From DAOMNN01 sp035443825 (GTDB lineage Bacteria; Pseudomonadota; Gammaproteobacteria; Burkholderiales; Rhodocyclaceae), in assembly GCA_035443825.1 (NCBI GenBank), contig DAOMNN010000010.1, positions 4,446 through 68,445 of the forward strand: a DNA stretch of 64,000 bases. Reading direction: 5' to 3'. The translations under genes and the position numbers were made by a program. The notes below the pieces were generated by a model, which saw nothing but the letters and a program-made list of their open reading frames with translations, ran no database searches and had not been told where the DNA came from. Shown here piece by piece: positions 8,201 through 15,544 of this stretch (positions within the stretch are counted from its first letter, which is position 1; each line of letters begins with the position of its first letter).

Positions 8201-9164
8201 CCGTATCAGGCAGTCGATTCTCGATCCTTACGGGGCCGACAAGAATCCACTCGTCGGCCGACTCCGCGATCAGCTCGGCCGTGACGGTAAGCGCCGCCTG
8301 TGGCGCGGCTGCATGAAATGCCGCAGGATCGATCTCTCCCAGACGCATCGTCAGGTGCCGCAGCGGAACAGCCTCGAATGGCGCGACCACGATCTCGGCC
8401 TGACCGGACAGGCCGGCCCCTTCGGCGCGCATCCGTACTCGCGGCACCATGACGTCGCCGTCGCCTTCGAACTGGACGACGAAATCGCGCCCCTCGTAAG
8501 AGCCGCTCAGTGTGCCCTGGGCCGAGAACACATAGGGCGCATTCGCACCGTCGAACTCTGCGGCGAGCGTTGCCACCCCGAACGGCAGCGAGACTTCCAG
8601 CCCCTGAATGCGATGCAGTCGCCCATCGCTCGCCATGGCCAGCGAAAGGTCCTTGATCTCGAAAACAGGTTCGGCCGCAGTGGGCCATGCCTCGCCCCAG
8701 TCGTGGAGCGTGAAACGCCCGAGCACGACATGGTGTATCGCAACCATGCCGGGCAGAACGATCGCATCTGGCAGCGCCGGCGCAGGCGCCCCTTCCGCAC
8801 CAGGTTCACGCGACAAATCGATGCTGCCGATCGCGAGCCTGGCCACTTGCAGGCTGCGGTCCAGCAAGGCGACGGGTGCCCACTCGAGCGTCAAGTCGGC
8901 CACATCCAGCTTGAGTGTCGGCATGTCGACCCGGATCCGGCCGACATGCATCGGACCCACAAACCGGCCGGCTGCATTCTCGACACGCACCTGCCCGTCG
9001 CTGAAGCGCTCGACAGCGCCAATCGCAGTCCGCAGTCCTGCCTCGGTAGCCAATAGCCACGCCAGCGCGACAAACGGGAGAAGGATGAACAGCAGGAGAG
9101 CGCCGACCAGCCAGGGCCAGCGTCTGCGACGCCGCCGGTTTGTCTCTGCCGCCTGCGTGCTCAT
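5229..9164 (-). CDS. tamB: Translocation and assembly module inner-membrane protein TamB
   Basis: 1311 residues. It begins with a basic segment (NRRRRRRWPW) and one signal-anchor helix (about 17-37), continues with a very long repetitive beta-rich region typical of the AsmA-like/bridge superfamily, and ends with the conserved TamB (DUF490) C-terminal domain whose last residues (YYTVSFR) form a beta-strand with terminal aromatic residue. The family spans the periplasm and works with TamA in outer-membrane protein assembly and phospholipid transport. The start is 7 bp after the trpC stop, so it is probably the last gene of the trp transcript. tamA, often its neighbour, is absent from the window. 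A 1030-codon open frame on the opposite strand is a GC-driven shadow. Confidence 0.9.
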   Translation of the reverse strand: MSTQAAETNRRRRRRWPWLVGALLLFILLPFVALAWLLATEAGLRTAIGAVERFSDGQVRVENAAGRFVGPMHVGRIRVDMPTLKLDVADLTLEWAPVALLDRSLQVARLAIGSIDLSREPGAEGAPAPALPDAIVLPGMVAIHHVVLGRFTLHDWGEAWPTAAEPVFEIKDLSLAMASDGRLHRIQGLEVSLPFGVATLAAEFDGANAPYVFSAQGTLSGSYEGRDFVVQFEGDGDVMVPRVRMRAEGAGLSGQAEIVVAPFEAVPLRHLTMRLGEIDPAAFHAAAPQAALTVTAELIAESADEWILVGPVRIENRLPDTVDNGGIPFSSVDARVRWSATATDVNALTIVLPDEGRITGAIGWRPDASGDSMGRASAMLQLAGIRVDRIDSRLPEATVSGRIDADGDETQQSASVDLAIDAARVEAQGELRFAGGEDGSPVFDVTGAVASFNPAALHADAPQADLNLDFAADGTLADTPSLRLSWEFHPSTVEGRPLGGKGRIELDGEHLVDGDVLIDVAGNLVSARGTWGRPGDAVAFEIDAGNLGALGYELAGRARADGTVSGSRTEPAGEIRLFAEALVLPDNVRVDGLNATGRLDAGLDGPISFALGMSGIGKVGEAAWLDNLSLAVSGRRDAHEIDIALLTPDADTLEARLSGALLEGSTAPGAQAFDGARWRGTVDDLRSTGRLPLRLSEPAELTVSRERVSLASARLDAGENGRIQLDEAMWSPDLIRVRGGLTGLEVDLAERGEGELRRPRRGPGVLTLGATWDVSLGETANGEIRLFRESGDIRIPGELTARVGLEQLEAQLNLVANRLALAVNARGTEMGVVTGSLTALVERSDGGAWGLAPDAAMLGSARMEMASIAWLARLVQEELVLGGSLSADFSFSGTPADPLAVGRITGREISILMVDHGLQLSGGELLAEFDRDRLRLTSLEFVSPNRVRPRDPRVPVDALTVTPGRLSASGDIALDSGLGAFSFTADRLPILQRTDRWLIMSGEGTANSTWTSLDLSAKFRADAGYVELADAPPPTLSGDVVILGREEPPREGGLKVSADVLVSLGDQLYLSGLGLDTRLTGELRIRLRDGEPLSAVGTIATAGGIFRGYGQNLTLERGLINFQGALDNPGLNVVALRKGLPVEAGISVLGSVRRPLIRLVSEPNVPDPEKLSWIALGRAPTAGAGADLGLLLPAAQALLGGSEGGMTDQLSRSLGFDQFAIGQGELGSVSRTPTSRVVGSGTTVYDEGTVSGQVLMLGKRLSTDLFLSFEQSLGGAENLVKLSYQLSRRVSIVARGGSDNSADIYYTVSFR

Positions 9165-9171
9165 GTCGCCG

Positions 9172-9960
9172 CTAACCGAACAGGGCGCGCAAACCCGCTC
9201 CCGGATTCTCTACACGCATGAAAGCCTCGCCCACCAGGAAAGCATGGACGTTGCGAGAGCGCATCAGTTCGACGTCCTCAGGTACGAGAATTCCCGATTC
9301 GGTCACTACGATCCGCTCGTCCGGAATCCGGTCGAGCAGATCCAGGGTAGTCTCCAGGCTCACCTCGAAGGTGCGCAGATTGCGGTTGTTGATCCCGATG
9401 AGCGGAGTCCGGAGCATGAGCGCGAGCTCTAGTTCGGCACCATCATGCACCTCTACCAGCACTGCCATCCGCAGGTCCGTGGCAATCGCCTCCATCTCCT
9501 GCAACTGTTCCAGATCAAGCGCGGCTGCGATCAGCAGGATTGCATCTGCTCCCATGGCGCGGGCTTCGAACACCTGCCACGGATCGATCATGAAGTCCTT
9601 CCTGAGCACTGGCAGGGCACACGCCGCGCGGGCCGCTTGCAGATACTCGGGGGCACCCTGGAAGAACTCCCGATCGGTCAGAACCGAAAGGCATGCGGCG
9701 CCGCCACGCTCGTAGGCGAGAGCGATCTCGGCCGGGCGAAAGTCCTCCCGAATCACGCCCCGCGACGGACTCGCCTTCTTGACTTCGGCAATGACGGCCG
9801 ACCGCCCGGCAGCGATGCGAGTGCGAATGGCACCGACAAAATCGCGTGTCGCCGGGGCCGATTCAGCCTCGGCGCAAATGACAGCCAGCGGGCGCTCCGC
9901 CGACGCGTGTTCCACCTCGTCGCGCTTGACCGCAAGTATCCTGTTCAGAATGTCGCTCAT
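9172..9960 (-). CDS. trpC: Indole-3-glycerol phosphate synthase
   Basis: 262 residues, a monofunctional TrpC (beta/alpha)8 barrel. Catalytic and phosphate-binding motifs are visible: EVKKASPSRG (substrate Lys), LRKDFMID, VEVHDG, GINNRNLRTFEV and VTESGI. It converts carboxyphenylamino-deoxyribulose 5-phosphate to indole-3-glycerol phosphate. It starts 8 bp after trpD and is followed 7 bp later by tamB. No TrpF domain is fused, so phosphoribosylanthranilate isomerase and TrpAB must be encoded elsewhere, which is usual in betaproteobacteria. Confidence 0.96.
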   Translation of the reverse strand: MSDILNRILAVKRDEVEHASAERPLAVICAEAESAPATRDFVGAIRTRIAAGRSAVIAEVKKASPSRGVIREDFRPAEIALAYERGGAACLSVLTDREFFQGAPEYLQAARAACALPVLRKDFMIDPWQVFEARAMGADAILLIAAALDLEQLQEMEAIATDLRMAVLVEVHDGAELELALMLRTPLIGINNRNLRTFEVSLETTLDLLDRIPDERIVVTESGILVPEDVELMRSRNVHAFLVGEAFMRVENPGAGLRALFG

Positions 9961-9968
9961 GTCCGCCT

Positions 9969-11000
9969 TCAGGAGAATCGTCGCGTGTACTGCACGAACT
10001 GATCGAGCTTCGCACGCGCCGCGCCGCTCGTGATGATCTCTCGCGCCTTCACGATACCGGCCGCGATCGAGTCGACCAGATTGGCCGTATAGAGCGCGAC
10101 CCCCGCGTTCAGGATCACGATCTCACGGGAAGGGCCCTGCTTGCTCTCGAGGGCGGCAAGCAAGGTTTCCCGGGATTCCTCGATGTTCTCGACCCGAAGA
10201 TTGCGGCTCCCCGCCATCGCAAGATCAAAATCCTCGGGATGGATCTCATATTCGAGGATCTCCCCGTTCTTGAGTTCCCCGACCATGGTGGCCGCGCCCA
10301 GGCTCACTTCGTCCATACCGTCCAGGCCGTAGACGACGAGTACATGATTGGCGCCAAGACGCTGCATCACGCGTGCCTGAATCCCGACCAGATCGGGGTG
10401 GAAGACCCCCATCAGGGTGTTGGGAGCCCCCGCGGGATTGGTCAGCGGTCCGAGGATGTTGAAGATCGTCCTCACGCCCATCTCGCGACGCACCGGCGCG
10501 ACATTCTTCATCGCAGCGTGGTGGTTGGGTGCGAACATGAATCCGATGCCGGTTGCTTCGATGCATTCGGCAACCTGCTCGGGCGTCAGGGCGAGATTGA
10601 CGCCCAGCGATTCGAGCACGTCCGCGCTGCCGCTCTTCGACGACACGCTTCGGTTGCCGTGCTTGGCAACCCGCGCGCCGGCTGCAGCGGCGACGAAGAT
10701 CGTCGCAGTCGAGATGTTGAAGGTGTGCGCGCCATCGCCGCCGGTGCCGACCACGTCGAGAAAGTGCTCGTGCGGGGGTGGCACATGCACGCGGGCCGAA
10801 AGGTCGCGCATCACGGTGGCGGCCGCCGCAATCTCGCCGATCGTCTCCTTCTTTACGCGCAGGCCGGTCAGAATCGCTGCCGTCATGACCGGCGAAAGCT
10901 CGCCGGCCATGATCTTTCGCATCAGCGAAAGCATCTCATCGTAGAAGATTTCGCGGTGGTCGATCGTGCGCTGCAGTGCTTCCTGGGCAGTGATGGTCAT
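9969..11000 (-). CDS. trpD: Anthranilate phosphoribosyltransferase
   Basis: 343 residues, a stand-alone TrpD with no glutamine amidotransferase fusion. The PRPP-binding glycine-rich motif GTGGDG, the NISTATIFVAAAAGARVAKHGNRSVSSKSGSADVLE-type segment (spanning roughly 85-120), the anthranilate-site HHAAMKNVAPVRREMG and the GPLTNPAG motif are all present. It joins anthranilate to PRPP. It is separated from trpG by 120 bp that contain a perfect 9-bp hairpin, the largest gap in the trpG-D-C run, and is closely followed by trpC. Confidence 0.96.
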   Translation of the reverse strand: MTITAQEALQRTIDHREIFYDEMLSLMRKIMAGELSPVMTAAILTGLRVKKETIGEIAAAATVMRDLSARVHVPPPHEHFLDVVGTGGDGAHTFNISTATIFVAAAAGARVAKHGNRSVSSKSGSADVLESLGVNLALTPEQVAECIEATGIGFMFAPNHHAAMKNVAPVRREMGVRTIFNILGPLTNPAGAPNTLMGVFHPDLVGIQARVMQRLGANHVLVVYGLDGMDEVSLGAATMVGELKNGEILEYEIHPEDFDLAMAGSRNLRVENIEESRETLLAALESKQGPSREIVILNAGVALYTANLVDSIAAGIVKAREIITSGAARAKLDQFVQYTRRFS

Positions 11001-11043
11001 GGCAATGGTTCCATTGGTCGGTGATCATTCGACCCCGTCGACC

Positions 11044-11066
11044 TTCCGATCTGTTCCAGATCGGAA
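11044..11066. other. Intercistronic hairpin between trpG and trpD
   Basis: TTCCGATCT (11044-11052), loop GTTCC, AGATCGGAA (11058-11066): a perfect 9-bp stem with a 5-base loop, surrounded by weaker outer pairing between CCCCGTCGAC and GTCGGCGATCGGGG. No T-run follows on either strand, so it is not a standard terminator. It could be an mRNA-processing or stabilising hairpin that sets different levels of TrpG and TrpD. Confidence 0.45.
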
Positions 11067-11120
11067 ACCGTCGGCGATCGGGGCCGTGAATTCGCAGTTC
11101 GGCTTACATGAGGCATGCCG

Positions 11121-11696
11121 TCAGGCAGCTACCGTCTCTTCGAGAAAATTCCGCAGCAGGTCATGACCGTGCTCGGTGAGTATCGATTCGGGATGGAACT
11201 GCACGCCTTCGACGGCGAGTGCCTTGTGGCGGACCCCCATGATCTCCCCATCGTCGGTCCACGCGGTGACCTCCAGGCACTCGGGCAGACTCTCGCGTTC
11301 GATCGCAAGCGAATGATAGCGGGTACACACGAGTGGATTCGGCAGATTGCGGAAAACGCCCTCCCCCTTGTGATGGACCGGAGACGTCTTGCCATGCATC
11401 AGGCGCTGCGCATGCACGATGCGTGCGCCGAATGCGGCGCCGATGCTCTGATGCCCGAGACAGACGCCGAGAATCGGCATCGTGCCGGCGAATTCGCGAA
11501 TCGCCGCAACGGAAATTCCGGCCTGGGCCGGCGTGCATGGCCCAGGGGAGATGACGAGTTGAGCCGGCTTCATCGCCGCCATCTGGCCGAGCGTGATCTC
11601 GTCGTTGCGGAATACCTTCACCTGTGCCCCGAGTTCCCCGAAGTACTGCACCAGGTTGTAGGTGAAACTGTCGTAATTGTCGATCATCAGCAGCAT
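11121..11696 (-). CDS. trpG: Anthranilate synthase component II (glutamine amidotransferase)
   Basis: 191 residues from the ATG at 11696, giving the family start MLLMIDNYDSFTYNLV. A start at 11714 would overlap the preceding gene. It is a class I glutamine amidotransferase with nucleophile C79 in GVCLGHQ and the His/Glu pair in VQFHPES. It supplies ammonia to TrpE, and in many bacteria also serves PabB for folate. The preceding BKACE gene ends only two bases before this ATG (TGA-AC-ATG), so the two are translationally coupled. trpE is two genes further upstream, whereas trpE and trpG are usually adjacent. Confidence 0.95.
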   Translation of the reverse strand: MLLMIDNYDSFTYNLVQYFGELGAQVKVFRNDEITLGQMAAMKPAQLVISPGPCTPAQAGISVAAIREFAGTMPILGVCLGHQSIGAAFGARIVHAQRLMHGKTSPVHHKGEGVFRNLPNPLVCTRYHSLAIERESLPECLEVTAWTDDGEIMGVRHKALAVEGVQFHPESILTEHGHDLLRNFLEETVAA

Positions 11697-11698
11697 GT

Positions 11699-12547
11699 TC
11701 AGTTCCCGCTCCATGTGGCGCCAAGGCCGAAGCGTCGTCTGGCCTCATCCGGACTCGCCGGCACCATGCCCAGATCGGTCAATACCCGTGCCAGGCGTCC
11801 GACCTGTTCCGCATTGCTCGCAAGCGGCGTGCCGTCCGCCGCGACGATGTTGTTCTCGAACCCCACCCGGCAATGCCCTCCGGCAATTGCCGCCTGCACC
11901 ACGCAGGCGAGTTCCGGCGGCCCGAAAGCGCACAAACCCCACTGCCACGCTTCAGGTATGCGCGGCAGATAAGCGATGATGTCCATCGGCCGGCTTATCG
12001 ATCCGGCATAGCGTCCGAGGACGACCAGGATGAGGGGCCGTGCCTGCGGCAGCCAGCCCGCCTCCCACCAGCGCTTGAGCATGTCGACCTGCGCCTCGCT
12101 GTAGACGATGTATTGCGGAACCGTTCCGGCCTCGGCCACCTCTGCCAGGAAATCCCTGACCCGCGCATGCTGGGCGTCGTCATCGGGATCGTGGAGTTCG
12201 TTGAGATTGAAGGTGATCATCTCGGGCCGGAGTTCGCGAAAGACGGCCATCATGTCGTCCGGCGAGAAAACGCCCACCCGCTCCGTGGTTGGCTGAATGA
12301 CGATGTCGCAGGACTCCCGAACCGCCGCGATCGCTTCGCGATAGCGTCCCGGATCGAGACTGTGACGTCCGTCGGCGTCGCGCACGTGCAGGTGCAATAT
12401 CGAGGCTCCCACGTCCCGACAGGCCCGGGCCTCGGCGGCGATTTCAGCCGGGCTGAGGGGGATCGCACGGTGATCGCTCTTGATGCGGCGCGCACCGTTG
12501 GGGGCCACCGTGATCGACACTGCGCGGCGATCCCCGGTCGGATTCAT
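11699..12547 (-). CDS. Beta-keto acid cleavage enzyme (BKACE, DUF849/Kce-like)
   Basis: 282 residues of a zinc-dependent TIM-barrel family. HLHVRD is the metal-binding His-x-His motif, and GGHCRVGFENNI near 225-236 holds the third metal ligand (Glu) region. Family members condense a beta-keto acid with acetyl-CoA to give acetoacetate and a new acyl-CoA; Kce acts on 3-keto-5-aminohexanoate in lysine fermentation. The actual substrate cannot be read from the sequence. It overlaps the upstream aminotransferase by 4 bp, and the pair fits transamination of a beta-amino acid followed by cleavage of the keto acid. The two genes are wedged between trpE and trpG, an unusual place that would put them under trp control. 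Confidence 0.82.
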   Translation of the reverse strand: MNPTGDRRAVSITVAPNGARRIKSDHRAIPLSPAEIAAEARACRDVGASILHLHVRDADGRHSLDPGRYREAIAAVRESCDIVIQPTTERVGVFSPDDMMAVFRELRPEMITFNLNELHDPDDDAQHARVRDFLAEVAEAGTVPQYIVYSEAQVDMLKRWWEAGWLPQARPLILVVLGRYAGSISRPMDIIAYLPRIPEAWQWGLCAFGPPELACVVQAAIAGGHCRVGFENNIVAADGTPLASNAEQVGRLARVLTDLGMVPASPDEARRRFGLGATWSGN

Positions 12548-13780
12548 GCCGCCGCCTTCGGTTGCACGGCGGCGACCGTCGCGTCGATCGACTTCAGGAG
12601 CAACTCGACGAGCCGTCCGAGCTGCGGCCTGGTGATGATGAACGGTGGCGCCACGAGTACATGGTCGCCGCGTCGTCCATCAATCGTTCCTCCCATCGGA
12701 TAGATGATCAGCCCGTTCTTGAACGCGATATCCCGCAGCACGCGGTGGAAGGTGAGTTCCGGCTCGAAAGGCGTCTTGGTGACTCGATCGGCGACGAACT
12801 CGATGCCGACGAACAACCCCTTGCCACGGATATCGCCGATGTGGGGATGCTCATGCAACGCCTTCTTCAGCCGCGCGAGCAGTTCCTCGCCGAGCTTCTT
12901 GCTGCGCTCGACGAGCTTGTGCTCTTCCATGTACTTGATCACGGCCACGCCGGCGGCCGCCGCCAACGGATGCCCCATATAGGTGTGACCGTGCTGGAAG
13001 ATATGACGCCGGTTGCTGAAAGTGTCGACGATGCGGTCGTGCACCAGGGTCGCACCGATGGGCACGAAGCCGGCCGCCAACCCCTTGGCCAGACAGATCA
13101 TGTCGGGCACCACGCCGAACTGGCGGATCGCGAACCACGACCCGCAACGCCCCATTCCGGTCATGACCTCATCGGCGATGAACAACACATCATACTTGTC
13201 GCAGATCTCGCGGATACGCCGGAAATAGTTCTGGTGCGGCACGAGCGCACCGGCCGTAGCCCCGACGATAGGCTCTGCAATGAAGGCGGAGACGTTCTCC
13301 GGACCGGCCTCGAGGATCGCGCGCTCCAGATCGTCGGCACATTCGATCGAGCAATGGGCCGGATCCTTGCCGAACGGGCAGCGATAACAGGAACAGGGGA
13401 CGACACGCGGCGCCTTGAACAGCATGGGTTCGTAGATCGCCCGGCGCCACCGGTTGCCGCCGGCAGCAAGTGCCCCAAGGGTATTCCCGTGATAGCTCTG
13501 GTCACGGCCGATCACCATCCACTTGTCCGGACGCCCCATCTGGACCCAGTAGCCGCGCGCGAGCTTCATCGCCGACTCGACCGCCTCCGAGCCGCCCGAC
13601 ACGAAGTACACGTGATTNNNNNNNNNNNNNNNNNNNNNNNNNNNNNNNNNNNNNNNNNNNNNNNNNNNNNNNNNNNNNNNNNNNNNNNNNNNNNNNNNNN
13701 NNNNNNNNNNNNNNNNNGACCACCGGGTAATGGGAAAACGGATTGCGGTAGAAAACGTGGGTGTCGTCGTTCATGTCCAT
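12544..13780 (-). CDS. Class III PLP-dependent aminotransferase, interrupted by an assembly gap
   Basis: The N-terminus (MDMNDDTHVFYRNPFSHYP, with GAGGAG six bases before the ATG at 13780) and the rest of the protein (from HVYFVSGGSEAVESA to AAVQPKAAA) lie on either side of a 100-N run. The two parts are in different frames across the 100 N, and homologues have more residues there than 33 codons allow, so this is a gap of unknown length and not a frameshift. The visible part has the SGGSEAVE cofactor motif, IADEVMTGMGR and the PLP lysine in LAKGL. The family transfers amino groups from omega- or beta-amino acids. Its stop overlaps the BKACE start, and it begins 60 bp after trpE. The substrate is unknown. 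Confidence 0.85.
13618..13717. other. Assembly gap of 100 N
   Basis: Exactly 100 unknown bases, the conventional size for a scaffold gap of unknown length. It falls inside the aminotransferase gene and removes its N-terminal cofactor domain region. Confidence 0.98.
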
Positions 13781-13840
13781 TTCGGTCTCCTCGCCGAAAC
13801 CTCTCGCCTCGGCCTCATCGGGGTTGATCGTTGTCGATGC

Positions 13841-15328
13841 TCAGTCAATCCGGGTATCGAGACCCGACTCTGCCATTTCCGCTGCGCGCAACATCGCGCG
13901 GGCCTTGTTGCGCGTCTCCTGCCATTCCGCCTCCGGGTCCGAATCGGCGACGATGCCTGCCCCGGCCTGGACGTGGATCTGCCCGTCCTTCACCACCGCG
14001 GTGCGGATTGCGATCGCCAGATCCATGTCACCGTGGAACCCGATATAGCCTACGGCGCCAGCATAGATGCCACGCTTGACCGGTTCGAGTTCGTCGATGA
14101 TCTCCATCGCACGCACCTTCGGGGCGCCCGACACCGTACCCGCGGGGAAGGTCGCACGCAGCACCGCAAGCGCATTGAGCCCGTCCTTGAGCCGCCCCTC
14201 CACGTTTGACACGATATGCATCACATGGGAGTAGCGCTCGACCATGAACTGCTCCGTCACCCTGACCGTGCCGATTTCCGACACCCGTCCGGCATCGTTG
14301 CGGCCGAGGTCGAGCAGTTGCAGATGCTCGGCCCGCTCCTTTTCGTCGGCGAGCAGATCCTGCTCGAGGAGCACGTCTTCGGCAGGACTCGCACCCCGCT
14401 TGCGCGTGCCTGCGATCGGCCGCACCGTGACGCGCCGACCGCTGCCGTCGTCATCGAGGCGCACCAGGATCTCGGGCGAGGCACCGACCACATGGAAGTC
14501 CTCGAAGTTGAAGTAGAACATGTAGGGCGACGGATTGAGCGTGCGAATTGCGCGATACAGCGCGAGCGGGCCGGCGGCATAAGGCTTGCTCATCCGCTGC
14601 GACAGCACGACCTGCATCACGTCGCCGTCGACGATGTACTGCTTGGCGCGCCTGACCGCATCCTTGAACGCTTCCTCACCAAAGCTCGATACTTCGGCCT
14701 GCGGTTGGCCACGCGTATCCTGCGGGATCGCGACGGCTGCGCGCAGGCGCGCAAGCAATTCGTGCAGTCGTTTGCGCGCGCGCTTGTAGGCGCCGGGCAC
14801 CTCGGGTTCGGCATAGACGACCAGCGTGAGCTTTCCGGAGAGATTGTCCACGATCGCAATTTCTTCCGACAGCAACAGCAAGATGTCGGGTGTACCGAGC
14901 GTGTCGTTCTTTTCCGTGGCGGCCAGCCGGGGTTCGATGTAGCGCACCGTGTCGTAGCCGAAGCAGCCCACCAGACCCCCGGCGAAACGAGGCAGTCCGT
15001 CGCGCGGCGGGACCTTGATGCGGGCCATGAATTCCGCGACGAAATTGAGCGGGTCGCCGTAGTCGCGACGTTCGATCAGACGATTCCCGGTCAACAACAG
15101 GGCGGACCGGCCATAGACCTCGATCCGGGTCGAGGCTGCCAGGCCGATCATCGAGTAGCGCCCGAAACGCTCGCCGCCCTGCACCGACTCGAGGAGATAG
15201 CTCCAGGGTTCGTTGGCAAGCTTGAGGTAGATCGAAAGCGGCGTATCCAGGTCGGCGAAGGTCTCCAGCGTCACCGGGATACGGTTATAACCTTGAGCGG
15301 CAAGCTCGTTGAATTCTTGCTCAAGCAT
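13841..15328 (-). CDS. trpE: Anthranilate synthase component I
   Basis: 495 residues. The N-terminal LLES motif (in SYLLESVQGG) is the tryptophan feedback site. The C-terminal chorismate-binding core has the motifs VLSQRMS, PSPYMFYFNFEDF, PIAGTRKRG, LDLGRNDAGRV, HIVSNVEGRL, FPAGTVSGAPKVRAMEIIDE and YAGAVGYIG. The start is supported by GGAG eight bases upstream. With TrpG it converts chorismate and glutamine to anthranilate, the committed step. The 216 bp upstream contain a Trp-rich leader ORF and an attenuator-like fold. The next gene downstream is the aminotransferase, not trpG. Confidence 0.97.
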   Translation of the reverse strand: MLEQEFNELAAQGYNRIPVTLETFADLDTPLSIYLKLANEPWSYLLESVQGGERFGRYSMIGLAASTRIEVYGRSALLLTGNRLIERRDYGDPLNFVAEFMARIKVPPRDGLPRFAGGLVGCFGYDTVRYIEPRLAATEKNDTLGTPDILLLLSEEIAIVDNLSGKLTLVVYAEPEVPGAYKRARKRLHELLARLRAAVAIPQDTRGQPQAEVSSFGEEAFKDAVRRAKQYIVDGDVMQVVLSQRMSKPYAAGPLALYRAIRTLNPSPYMFYFNFEDFHVVGASPEILVRLDDDGSGRRVTVRPIAGTRKRGASPAEDVLLEQDLLADEKERAEHLQLLDLGRNDAGRVSEIGTVRVTEQFMVERYSHVMHIVSNVEGRLKDGLNALAVLRATFPAGTVSGAPKVRAMEIIDELEPVKRGIYAGAVGYIGFHGDMDLAIAIRTAVVKDGQIHVQAGAGIVADSDPEAEWQETRNKARAMLRAAEMAESGLDTRID

Positions 15329-15360
15329 GAGGACTCCACAGGCACGGTCAAATTCAGACA

Positions 15361-15388
15361 GGAAATACGCGCGGACGATGACGCCCGC
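15361..15388 (-). terminator. Terminator-like hairpin of the predicted trp attenuator
   Basis: On the minus strand GCGGGCG (15388-15382), loop TCAT, CGTCCGC (15377-15371) forms a 7-bp stem with one G-U pair, then GCGTATTTCC. The T-run is short and interrupted, so termination strength is uncertain. Its ascending arm contains GCGTC (15384-15380), which can instead pair with GACGC at 15403-15399; that same GACGC can also pair with GCGTC at 15437-15433 beside the leader's Trp codons. This gives the mutually exclusive 1:2, 2:3 and 3:4 pairing of a ribosome-mediated attenuator. Confidence 0.5.
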
Positions 15389-15403
15389 AATGAGGGCTGC
15401 GTC

Positions 15404-15502
15404 TCAGAGGCCCGCAGGCCAGCAACGCCAGCGACGCCAGCGGTGCGAATCCGCGGCGTGCCTGAATATGACCTCGTTCGATACCTGTTCCCTGTGAGTC
15501 AC
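15404..15502 (-). CDS. trpL: Predicted trp operon leader peptide with three clustered Trp codons
   Basis: A 32-codon frame starting GTG at 15502 and ending TGA at 15404, between gph and trpE. Three TGG codons fall within seven codons near its end (HRWRRWRCWPAGL, Trp codons at 15437-39, 15428-30 and 15419-21). Such clustering directly before trpE is the signature of ribosome-mediated attenuation. The first Trp codon overlaps region 1 of the alternative pairing. Weak points: the start is GTG with no clear Shine-Dalgarno sequence (an in-frame TTG lies four codons upstream), and the peptide is longer than enterobacterial TrpL. If real, low charged tRNA-Trp would raise expression of trpE, the aminotransferase-BKACE pair and trpGDC. 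Confidence 0.5.
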   Translation of the reverse strand: MTHREQVSNEVIFRHAADSHRWRRWRCWPAGL

Positions 15503-15544
15503 GATGATCGGCAATTTGTGGAAGTGTTGACGACGGGAGCCGAC

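Noticed and set aside
5964..9056. A 1030-codon open frame on the plus strand opposite tamB
   Set aside because: Its composition is dominated by Arg, Pro, His and Gln, typical of the antisense frame of a GC-rich gene, and tamB fits its family over the whole length.
11044..11066. Possible sequencing-adapter remnant, since TTCCGATCT and AGATCGGAA match Illumina adapter ends
   Set aside because: Only 9-10 bases match on each side, the flanking bases diverge from the adapters, and the two halves form a normal hairpin in an intergenic gap.
12544..13780. A frameshifted aminotransferase pseudogene
   Set aside because: The frame difference lies only across the 100-N gap, whose true length is unknown; both flanks are intact and family-like.
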